A stretch of DNA of 64,000 nucleotides, taken from the NCBI GenBank assembly GCA_947172415.1, contig OX359199.1, positions 3,622,001 through 3,686,000 of the forward strand, in the 5' to 3' direction. This document shows positions 33,325-43,212 of the stretch, one piece after another (position 1 is the first letter of the stretch; each line of letters starts with the position of its first letter). The notes beneath the pieces are model-generated. The model worked only from the letters and a program-made list of their open reading frames with translations, was not told the DNA's origin and did not search any database. The position numbers were made by a program, and so were the translations under genes. This DNA is from Chondrosia reniformis (Eukaryota > Porifera > Demospongiae > Chondrillida > Chondrillidae).

Positions 33325-33810
33325 CACTTGATGTACTTTTTATTACTGCTATACGAAGTTAATGTATGGTGAGAGATAGGGCAAATTTGATTATATATCA
33401 AACTTTACAAATCTCTTCATTTGGAAGAGTTACAGCACTTGAGGTACTTTTTATTACTGCTATACGAAGTTAATGTATGGTGAGAGATAGGGCAAATTTG
33501 AGTAGATATCAAAATTTGCAAAACTCAATCAAAACCTTTCATATATCTCTGTGAATACTGAGATAGAGTTTAAGATTCATATCTCTTCATTTGGAAGAGT
33601 TACAGCACTTAATGTACTTTAAATTACTGCTATACGAAGTTAATGCATGGTGAGAGATAGGGCAAAATTGAGTAGATATCAAAATTTGCAAAACTGATTG
33701 GATGCCTTTCATACATCTCTGTGAATACTGAGATAGAGTTTAAGATTCATATCTCTTCATTTGGAAGAGTTACAGCACTATAATGTACATTAAATTTTTA
33801 CTATACGACC
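33325..33810. repeat. Tandem repeat of about 185 bp
   Basis: Three units, the first shortened to about 120 bp, each with ACTGCTATACGAAGTTAATG, GGTGAGAGATAGGGCAAA and CATTTGGAAGAGTTACAGCA. It lies upstream of DYNC2I1. A diverged relative is at 34880-35190. No coding content. Confidence 0.9.
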
Positions 33811-34430
33811 TTTAATAGTGTAGCATTTATATCGTGCGATACTATTATGGAAATTATCGGCATACCAAGTTAAAATGATTTGACATGAATGGGCCAACTA
33901 GAAACACGCAGGGACAGTCCAGAACGCAGCTATCAGAAGGTCTTTATATAGAGGAAGGTAGTCATTATACTATTACAGCAATTGAGATTGAGTGTGGCTG
34001 GTTATACCAGTTTACGTTCATATCGGAACACCTCTCGCTAAAATCGTTTCTACGTGGGACGAGAAAAGTTGGTCTCCTCCGCCAATCAAGACACTTACAG
34101 GATTCTATCCATTTTTCCCAGTTTTTAGATGAACCACAAATACTGGATATACCTTTAAAATGGCTTGGAACGATGCACTGATCCCGAATTAACTTGATAT
34201 AATTTGACTACATTTTTCTCGCAAATACCCTATTCTTAAGTATGGAATAGCGCCAACCACAATCGTTTCCTTTTGAAATTTTGTTGTTTAGATAGAAGCG
34301 CAAAACCTTATAAAGTAGGCCTACCTGGACACATCTCTATGGTGGTAGCGGTTCCCATAGGGGTTGGTAGCGCTTAGACTCTGAAGCTGTCTCCTAATCG
34401 GTTGGTGCCATAGAGACGTGCTCACCAATA
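33811..34430. other. Unassigned stretch with a 98-residue open frame
   Basis: An ATG-led frame at 33885-34181 (+) encodes MNGPTRNTQGQSRTQ... with no recognisable domain. A GAAG|GTAGTC splice donor could end a short first exon near 33957. The opposite strand is also open for much of the span. I do not assign a product. Confidence 0.25.
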
Positions 34431-34440
34431 ATCCGGATTT

Positions 34441-34506
34441 CGGTGGGGTTCCACGTAATGTGGGATTGGCATCTGATATCTCTAAGGATTCATATGAGTC
34501 GGCCAT
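34441..34506 (-). CDS. Possible first exon (MADSYESLEISDANP)
   Basis: ATG at 34506 in a good context (AATATGG) encodes 22 residues, MADSYESLEISDANP to KSGLL, ending at a consensus GTGAGC donor. No downstream exon is recognised before DYNC2I1. It could be an orphan exon left by rearrangement. Support is splice and start context only. Confidence 0.25.
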
Positions 34507-34879
34507 ATTGAGAAGAACTGGTTCTTCTCACGCAAGTGACACCCAAAGCTTAACTCGGCAGAGCGTTACCACCGATCCCGGCCTCTGAGCGTCGTGGATG
34601 GTAGCGTTCGGTATGGTCCAACTTTTTTTCTTTGCAGTTTCGTTGGCTGTCGATTGACGAAATTTGACTTTAACCAGATCCATATATTAAATATGGATAT
34701 ATAGTGGTTTAAAAAACAATCAAGTGCTACACAGTGCATTTCCCAAAGTATAATAAAATTTAGAAAGTCTTCTAGATTTTCGGATATAGTATCGAATTTT
34801 TTCGTTAAATACACCTTCTAACGGTCGGCCATATATGATATTACGCAATTATCTCAATATAGTACAAAATAGTACGTAA

Positions 34880-35185
34880 AACTATAGTTCTGTAACTCTA
34901 TCAAATGGAAAGATATGAAGCTGTGACTTTGTGTCAGCATTCACAGTCACAGAGAGACAGGGCAAATTTTAAGTTACATCAAAATTTCAAAAACACATTG
35001 GACAAACTCCATATATAGGTGACTATGAATGCTGACACAAAGTCACAGCTTCATATGTGTCCATTTGATAGAGTTACAGCCCTCAATGTACATTAAATTG
35101 TTTGTATGCAAAGTAAAATAAGTTAATGTATGGTGAGAGATAAGGCAAATTTTAAGTTGCATCAAAATTTCAAAAACACATTAGG
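34880..35185. repeat. Diverged satellite with an internal dyad
   Basis: Related to the 185-bp repeat (GAGTTACAGC, AAGTTAATGTATGGTGAGAG). It contains an inverted repeat of about 34 bp: GAAGCTGTGACTTTGTGTCA near 34917 pairs with its complement ending near 35055. Confidence 0.8.
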
Positions 35186-35268
35186 TTCTCTTTGAAGACA
35201 CTCTTCAAAATAGTGCTCTTCCCTGATCCTTATGGTCCCCAAATCACAAGAGGTCTTGGGAGCTCAAC
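35186..35268 (-). pseudogene. GUK1: Guanylate kinase exon, mutated copy
   Basis: Aligns to 24330-24436, but the P-loop is destroyed: the codon for Ser in GPSGSG has become TAA and the preceding Cys is Trp. The downstream intron and the H3 3' boundary (CTGATCAAAAGCTCAGTTGA) are kept to about 35360, showing that the GUK-H3 block was duplicated as a unit and then broken. Confidence 0.75.
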
Positions 35269-35622
35269 CTCTACAAGATCACACAAAAAGAGTTAACAGC
35301 AAAACTGAATTCCTAAGTAGACATGCACTTGCCTGATCAAAAGCTCAGTTGACTTTAGGTAACGACTTACTGTAACGCACCGACTCGAAACGCCTATAAT
35401 CTTGACAAATTCCTAACTCTGACGCACTGAGAGACCAGATGAAGTACAATTCCCTTTGCCGTGTGACTTCCAATATTAGTAGCTACGCACACCCATTCGT
35501 ACATATTGTAGCCTTTGTCTTAATATAAAGATAACAGTTAAACTTTATACTTTTTGAGGTGCTCTGAATATGAAGTTGGTCTTTAGCACAGGCGTTTTGA
35601 GTCGGTACGTTAGAGCAAGTCA

Positions 35623-35997
<375 letters not shown>

Positions 35998-36190
35998 TTA
36001 CGGCTGATCCTGCCTTTGTACGCATGCGTAATTTTATTCATCGGCCGTATTTCATGACGTAAGCGCGTGCGTAACTTCCTTATAATTAACTGAACCCTCA
36101 ACACCTTATGTATTGTATCCATTATACACCTATTGTATGCCATGTGTACTTGTTTGGCAGTTTTTCTCTTTAATGGATCTCTTAGTCTTC

Positions 36191-36229
36191 AGCTTGAATT
36201 TCCTCAGATATATTTGCAACCGACATGAC
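36191..36229 (-). pseudogene. Truncated copy of the MSVA...EEIQAE start exon
   Basis: Inverted relative to 22261-22318. Acceptor, ATG and the first 13 codons are preserved, then the sequence changes and meets a stop. The upstream intron (36230-36350) is also shared, so a block of about 150 bp was moved. Confidence 0.6.
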
Positions 36230-36404
36230 CTGATGAGAGACATAAGAGCGGAGACAGTGTGTTTAAATAATTAATCACACTGATGTACATAAATTGAATA
36301 TTAAACCCCTTGAAATGTTGCTATACTGTACATGTGTTATATATGCATATTGTACTATACATGAATTCTAGAGATTTAAACCAATTGCAATGTGAAACAT
36401 AGAT

Positions 36405-36570
36405 TGAACAAGGAAATTATGAACCGTTTTAATACCTACATTGGACTCACTTAGTCTCACCATCGCGGCGTTGAAGAAAGGGTTGCGGCCCAGGCTTATG
36501 GGGCTACTGGTGAGACTAATTATAAGTGAGTCCAATGTAGGTGTTAAAACGGTTAATAATTTCCTTGTCC
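36405..36570. repeat. Fold-back element (inverted repeat)
   Basis: Arms of about 50-55 bp (AAGGAAATTATGAACCGTTT to TAGTCTCACCA at 36410-36463, and the complement at 36510-36568) separated by a GC-richer loop of about 45 nt. A few mismatches are present. It resembles a small MITE or hairpin. No terminal duplication was identified. Confidence 0.85.
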
Positions 36571-36574
36571 ATAC

Positions 36575-37445
36575 TATTTTGCCTACATAATAATATTGAT
36601 GTTGGTTGTAGAGTTTTCTGAGTTTTAGGTTTGACGTTTTTAAATGTGTTTCAGCCAATCCTTTGTCGAGAGATAAAGAATTGGTAACTCTATTGGTTAC
36701 TCTAAAGAATTGCTACTCAGAAGTGCCTGGAAATATATATTTTCGGACAGATAGCATGTATTTTCGGACAGTGAAGCGTACGTCGCAAGGCGCAGGTATT
36801 TGCTAGCACTTTCTACATTGCCGAATGGGTACAGACTTGTGCTACTTAGGACTAAAATTTCAAAAGAAAACTCTTCCTCGAAGGCGCTAGGGAACTTTTA
36901 ATAGGGGTGGGGTCGGGGTCACGGGGTATACTTAAGCGTTCTATAGCTAATATATTGCACAGAGAAACGTACTTTTGATATATCTTCAAACTTTGCAGCT
37001 TTCTAAAACGCAATTCTAGAACAACAGGTGTTGACAGGTATAGATATATCGCTACAGCTATTACCATGGTAATTGGGGAAATATCAGTTATTGAAATGCT
37101 ACAAAAAGAGCATTAAATCCTGATAATATATACAGGGTGCAATATAACTTCCTTCTAACTATGTTATATATCTTTGGAAAGATGACCCTTTTCAAAGATA
37201 AGTTCGACGAAGTAAGAAGAAATCCTTACTCAATTACGTTATATACATAATTTAGAGAAAAATAATTAAAAATTCTGTGACCGACTTTAAGTAGTGGAAT
37301 AATCTTTACAACTCCAGCATGCAAATTTCACAAATAATTCTCCTAGAACCAGTTATAAGTTTCACTATTAGCTGGCTTCTTCAAAAAGGCATGTTTGCAT
37401 TAAATTTGAGAATTGAAATCAATGATACATAAAAATATACAAACG
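36575..37445. other. No gene seen
   Basis: AT-rich sequence between the fold-back element and the myosin tail's last exon. Short frames lack splice or domain support. Confidence 0.4.
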
Positions 37446-37446
37446 T

Positions 37447-39202
37447 CTATAAAACTAGGAAATCAATGACTGGACCCTTCCTTCGGCAATCTGGCCCAGT
37501 TCCAGCGTCAGCTGAAACTCTAAACCGAATGGTAACCTTCTCTTTTATAAAGTTCACTTCAACCCTAAAATGGTAAAAGATGAATTGATGCTGTGAGGGG
37601 TGGGGCAGTACACAGAAGGGTGGGGCAGTACACAGAAGGGTGTGGCAGTACGCAGAGGGGTGGGGCAGTACACAGAGGGGTGGGGCAGTACACAGAAGGG
37701 TGGGGCAGTACACAGAAGGGTGGGGCAGTACACAGAAGGGTGGGGCAGTACACAGAGGGGTGGGGCAGTACACAGAAGGGTGGGGCAGTACACATGCAGA
37801 CTCACTGTTCACAGATATTGACTTTTAAAGCCTTTCTAAAGGTCTCCTGAATGGTGGCCTGGAGTTTTGTCACTAGCTCCACAACATTGGGAGTGTTCAG
37901 CACTAGATCACCCTTGTTCACAGCATTGGCTTTGGGCTGCATGGACACAACAAGGCACTGAAATACAGTAAATACTCATTTAAGTCAACTAACCTGGTTC
38001 ACATGCAAGATGCAGTTGCCATCTGAGTGGGAACTCAGGGAGACACACTCTAAGTCACCAAGACCTACTCGACTTTTGACAACAAAAGTCTTGGGATCCA
38101 TGATGTAAAAGCATTTTGCAGTAACAACCATCAACTGAGGTACAGTCTGTGGATTCGAGAATCAAGATTTACTTATCCTGATTAACAGCATTTCAGCAAT
38201 ACCACACCTTGGCATCATTTCTGTTGACTTTTATGATGTTATCTGCCCACACTATTCGTGGTTCATTAAACTCAGCTGCCACCTTTGACCATCGCGCATC
38301 ATTACGCAAGCTCAAGTGGTCACCGTAAAATGGAACTGAAACACTGAATAAAGCAAGATAAATATTTTCATGCAAAACAATGATGAATAGACAGTTACAG
38401 AAACTCATGTCTTCTTATAAAGTTTCTTCTTTCCTGCAAACAGTGAACTTGCTCTGGCTTTCTCCATCATCCTGGCCTTCCTCCTGGGGTTGGTGCTGTA
38501 GTGGTCCCTCAGCTGCTGACACTAGAGAAAAGGTGTCTGCATCAGGACCGCTCCAACAGTGACAGACACTGACTCACCCTCCACCTGTGATGGATGATCC
38601 TAAGAATCTTTGAGGTGTCCTTGAACTTGGCTGGCACCTGGGGCCACCTCTTGTCAATGGGAGATGGCGTGGGAAGATGGTCCCTTATGAACACCAAGAA
38701 GCGATAGTTCTGTACAAAGAAAATCCTCATTGGATGGAGTAGATGTTTAACACCTTATATGTATACTTACCAAGTAGGCTTTGAAGAGTCGTATGATCAT
38801 TTCAGCAGCTGCCTTTTGATAGTTTAATGTCTTTCTCTTCAGGATTGCTCCATAGTGCTTGCGCACCTAACAAGAATACAGTGCAGTAGTGGCGTGGCCA
38901 TATTGGAATACGGCCCATGCAGATACCTTGTAACCTCTCCAGTATCGTATGATCACTCCCACTGCCCAAGGACCTTTCACAGCACATTTCATCCTCCAAA
39001 GCTCTGTCCTTGCCTTATATGGAAAGACAGTATTTCAGTAATTGGGTAAAACCCCATTATTAGCAGCTGGACCCACCATCTTGCCCCTCCAGTGCTTTTG
39101 CAACACTATGGCTGCCTCCCGTACTTGAAGATAGTCTTTCCTCACTTGGTAGCCTTTCCAGTGCCTAGCTATGCAGACTTGGGCATTCCTTATTTGAAGA
39201 TA
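37447..39202 (-). pseudogene. MYO1B: Class I myosin tail (IQ motifs and TH1), MYO1B-like
   Basis: Nine exons: 39077-39202 and 38927-39013 (IQ motifs; VLQKHWRGKM, IIRYWRGYK), 38771-38866 (third IQ), 38578-38709 (NYRFLVFIRDHLP, TPSPIDKRWP), about 38403-38521 (LFAGKKKLYKK), 38208-38335 (VPFYGDHLSLRND), 37994-38146, 37806-37957 and 37447-37564 (VEVNFIKEKVTIRF to a stop). The SPIDKxWP motif and TH1 order match vertebrate MYO1A/MYO1B tails, which bind calmodulin and membrane lipids. The motor head is entirely absent: upstream lie a tandem repeat and a beta-adaptin fragment on the same strand. A TGA follows KKT near 38403, at the exon edge. The final intron contains minisatellite array 4. Either a head-less remnant or part of a chimeric gene. 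Confidence 0.8.
37594..37795. repeat. 20-bp minisatellite array 4, in the myosin-I last intron
   Basis: Ten units of GGGGTGGGGCAGTACACAGA. On the - strand the array lies between the GTGAGT donor of the 37806-37957 exon and the CCATTTTAG acceptor of the last exon. The acceptor plus the first exon bases (CCATTTTAGGGTTGA) also flank arrays 2 and 3. Confidence 0.95.
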
Positions 39203-39271
39203 CTACCATAAAAGGTAATAGTAAATTCAAGTCCAAAAGAGTTAAATACAAATCAGTAAGTAAGCCCTTAC

Positions 39272-39416
39272 TGGACTCTCCATTAAAAGTGTGTGGTCCC
39301 TAGTGGACTCTCCAAAAGTGGGCGTGGTCCCTAGTGGACTCTCCATAAAGTGGGCGTGGTCCCTAGTGGACTCTCCATTAACTGGGCGTGGTCCCTAGTG
39401 GACTCTCTATTAAGTG
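39272..39416. repeat. Tandem repeat of about 34 bp at a gene junction
   Basis: About four units of GTGGTCCCTAGTGGACTCTC followed by CATTAAAGTGGGC. It starts exactly where the beta-adaptin similarity ends (after ITEYL) and lies just upstream of the myosin IQ exons. Confidence 0.9.
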
Positions 39417-40510
39417 AAGGTACTCAGTAATCTTGTCCACCCTGATGCATCCCATAGTCCTCACAGCAAGAGCTCTGATGAGTGGATTGGAGTCCTCACA
39501 GTCCTATATACGATATGTGTACAGGAGGAAGCGGACATTTTTCTGATTTACCTATTGAACTAATCTCTGAACTAAAAATGGCAGCTAAATAATGGTTATT
39601 CACATTTCATACATACATACCTATAATACATATTGATGTCCATGCAGGAGGTGTAGAAATTACTAGCTATGCCATCTTGATATATTTAGGAGTGGCACGT
39701 GAGTGTACCACACGTACCTTGGAGAACGTGTTCACAGCCAGAATTGCAAGGTCAGGCTGAGATTTGGCATAGTTCATGATGTAGAGGTAGACAAGCTTCT
39801 TTAGCTCAAGATTATCTGTCTGGGTGCAGTTCACCACATCAGGAAACAGAGAACTACAGAAGATACAACACACTAAATGTAAAAATTGAGCAACTTTCAA
39901 CCAATCTCTTGATTATTGTAGAACCTGAGCCTACGTAAATATTTTAATTTTAAAGTGAGTGAATATGTAACAACTTGCCCAAAGTCAAAGAATCCAAATC
40001 TGGTCAAGAGGAAGATTATAGGTTCATTTTTCATTATAAATTGAGGGGTTTTAATTCATTGCGTGACATTTACTAATAACAGACTCTTAGTCCTAAAGGT
40101 TCTGTAATGTTTCTCATGCAGGATCCCTGAATGACCAAATATATTTTTTCCTGTAAATTTTCAATTATCTAGCTCACCAAAAATCTAGGAGCTAAAAAGA
40201 GCAGCCAAACAATGATTAAACCGCTCGATCACTAGTACGTACCTAACCCGTACCCGTCTTTGCCAACTGTCATGTTAGCATTGATCTTCTTGACCGCCTC
40301 CTTCTTCTTAATCTTGTTGTCTCCTTGGAGATCAGCTTTAAGCTCGGCAAGCTCACCTGGACGAGAGAGAGAGAGAAGGAGTGCTCTCATCCCATGCTGT
40401 TTACTTCAACACATCTTTAGACAAGTTTAAGGAGATATATCTTGATTAGAGATCAGGTCGGTTACTGGAGTACCTTTCTTAGTCGTAGTAAAGTACTTGG
40501 CGTCACTCAT
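39417..40510 (-). pseudogene. AP1B1/AP2B1: Beta-adaptin (AP-1/AP-2 beta) N-terminal fragment
   Basis: Four exons with consensus splice sites: 40474-40510 (MSDAKYFTTTKK), 40254-40356 (GELAELKADLQ, INANMTVGKDG), 39718-39853 ([34 protein letters not shown]) and 39417-39503 ([27 protein letters not shown]). These are the first ~110 residues of the large beta subunit of clathrin adaptors AP-1/AP-2, near-identical in pattern to animal proteins. All exons are free of stops. Similarity ends after TEYL at a tandem repeat, and the remaining ~800 residues of trunk, hinge and ear are not in the window. A myosin-I tail follows on the same strand. The fragment cannot be a working adaptin. Whether it is transcribed into the myosin exons is unknown. 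Confidence 0.85.
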
Positions 40511-40908
40511 CTTCGATCGCTCTTCCTCGTCTTCGTGAAGAAACGTACCGCAGTGCGACTTAACGTTAAAAAACGCAAACACAAACTAATGCTAACGGTG
40601 CTTATCCCTTTTTGTATGGCTGGGCATGCATATGTGGTGTATATGTGTATGTATCTGTATATGGTTAAGGGATAAAATTACAAAGCAAATGTCTACCTAG
40701 GAAAAGGCTATTAAATATTCTGGATACACTTGATGATCCTTGAAGATTGCAAATATTTTGGGTTTGTCCTCATTGTCTAACAGAGTCATACCATGCCTCC
40801 TATCTCTTCTCGTCCACTGGTGGAGGCTTACTCAAATCCTAATTCCCCTTTACGAACCTTCCTGTGATCACCTTGGCTTGGTAGATATGCTTGAAGTCAC
40901 CATGGGAA

Positions 40909-42263
40909 GGCACTCGAGGAGAATATTGATCATTTGCTGAGTAGGAGGCCTCAGAAGCAAAATAGATTCCTTTGCCATAAATAGCACCTTTAGAAAGACA
41001 GAAAGTAATTTCTTTAAATGACATGTCTGGTCCAGCGGAGAAGAAGAAAACTAGTATCCTCACTAGGTTTAGTTCCCTATATAGGCCTTTACTCTAAAGT
41101 AGATGTAGCATCTAAGAAAATTGTGTTATTACATTTACTTACCAACATTTTCACCTGCCATTCAATAAGGAAATCCATTTCTGTTGATGCTCTTTGTGAC
41201 TTCTCCTTTGCAGCCATGATACAGAGTTCGCTCAACAGTCGCATCACTGAGAGAACGCCGTAATGCTTCAAGGTTTGTCTTAAAAGCTGCCCACAAATGT
41301 GGGTTTTGAATTCTTTCTATTTTCTCAATTTTTGACCAAGGACGGTTCATCCCTGATACGTTAGTGTCCTTTGGATGCATGGAACGGCAGAACTCATTCT
41401 CAACCTCTTGGTACTCCTTGTCATTGGGATCCAGTTGAAAGGATACAAAGTGGTCATTCTTCAATGCTTCATAATCCATAGGATCCCAAGATAATGGATA
41501 GTCTACAAAATATAGTCATTTCATTAAGTATAGGAAGGTGCTTAGATTGAAATAGACATCTTCACATAGTGGGAGATTTTGGTGGGAGAATATTTTCACA
41601 AATTTCATGGATAAATTGCAATTCATCAAAATATTTAGTATATATATAAGGGCAACTGCAGCACAATCTGAATGATTTCAGCAATAAAAGCATCAAATAT
41701 TCCTGTATTTTGGCCATATATTTTGTAAAAAATATTTCCAAGACTATATATACAGTATTTTCCCTCAATCATAAGATTTGACACTAATAGATTTTCATTA
41801 GGGTCTGTTTATCATAAAGACCAACACTCAATATTAAAAAAGCTATTGACTGCATCTATTTACTATTTACTAATGACATGTACGTACATCATCATTGGCC
41901 TATGAGTATAATGCCATTCACAAACGGGAAACTTAAAACTAACCTTCATTGACACTAGTCCTTTTTATGCAAACATTTGGAAGTTCTATCATCCTCTTTA
42001 GATCAAGCAGTGATTTAATACACTGCCCCATCTGGGCCAGGTCTTCTGGTGATCTGAAGTGGAAGACATGTTTAAAAGAGCAGTCAGCAGGGGCTGGACT
42101 GGCTAGGAAGTCACCAACTGCGACTGCATTGTTAATGGTCTGAGCTTCACTGTCGCTTATTATGTGAACAACTGCATCTGTATCATGCTCACAATCAAGT
42201 CGTCCTTTCACTGTGCTAAATGTCAAATTTCCAACCTTTTAGAAGCTAAGGTTTCATTAACTA
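40909..42263. repeat. Right arm of 1.36-kb inverted duplication
   Basis: Reverse complement of 1-1356, covering the last part of macro domain 2 to the middle of the PARP catalytic domain, introns included. Because the arm is embedded in a longer, collinear PARP14-like gene here, this side looks ancestral and the left side the copy. Confidence 0.95.
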
Positions 42264-42599
42264 GGCAGACTCTCAAGGCATATTCAAAGGCCTCCTTTAC
42301 CTTCTCATCAAAGGCTACAAGGAAGATGCTTTGAATAGAAGTGCTATCCTTGTGACTGTGACAGTAAGTGATGGCAGAGCGCACTATATTGAGAGCCACT
42401 TCCTTGGGAGAGAGCCTCAAGTTGCCCGTTTCTATTCCAGGAAAAGCAATAGATTCAGCATTTTTAAGATCAGCCTGTTCCATTATCTACCAAACAACAT
42501 CCTTCAAGTCCTATAATGCAAGAAATACAAATTAAGTACTGGCATATGTATGTACAGATACACTTGTGCATATACCGTATAGCAGGAAAGTACTAGAGG

Positions 42600-42895
42600 C
42601 GCCCGATTAAGGTAAGAAAACACGTTTTCGATTATAATTCAAAAACTCAAGGGAATTTAAAAGGAGTATACATACAATCGTTAGATATCATTATCCTTCA
42701 TAGATTGGTGCCACCATTTATTATATTTTCGTATTTTCCACTGTCTGGTAAAACGTTTTTGCTGATTTGGCACCTATCACTTACGGCCGTTTCCCTTCTC
42801 CTTTAAGCCTGCAATCGTGACGCTGTTGTAGCCAAAATATTAAGAAAGAATAGCGCTTCAATTCTATATAATTTGTTTAACAATACGATGTTTCT
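42600..42895. repeat. Dispersed repeat in a PARP14-like intron
   Basis: Inverted partner of 14876-15140 (shared AACGATTGTATGTATACTCC and GCGTCACGATTGCAGGCTTA cores). It lies in the intron between the two halves of macro domain 2. Confidence 0.7.
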
Positions 42896-43019
42896 AAAGT
42901 AAAATAGAATAAATTAAAAAAGTCTTAGTTAGCGAGTTTTTTTGAAAATTTGCGGAAGTGTTGACATGTTCCACTAGCGTAGGCATATAGTCATGACTTC
43001 GTTGGGGGTAACTACAACA

Positions 43020-43212
43020 TATTAGTGATACTATGAGAGGAATGGGAGTGGTACAATGAGAGGAATGGGAGTGGTACAATGAGAGGAATGGGAGTGGTAC
43101 TATGAGATGAATGGGAGTGGTACAATGAGAGGAATGGGAGTGGTACAATGAGATGAATCGGAGTGGTACAATGAGAGGAATAGGAGTGGTACAATGAGAG
43201 GAATGGGAGAGC
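43020..43212. repeat. 22-23-bp intronic minisatellite
   Basis: About eight units of GAGAGGAATGGGAGTGGTAC with GATGAATG and AGGAATAG variants, in the same PARP14-like intron. Tyr/His/Ser/Pro frames on the - strand come from the repeat. Confidence 0.95.

Noticed and set aside
34320-34620. tRNA or other structured RNA in a moderately GC-rich stretch
   Set aside because: No B-box (GGTTCGAA type), acceptor stem or anticodon arm could be drawn. No tRNA or rRNA gene was found anywhere in the window.
37554-37812. Several frames rich in CVLPHPSVYC
   Set aside because: They come from minisatellite array 4 inside a myosin intron. Only the last part (37447-37564) is coding.
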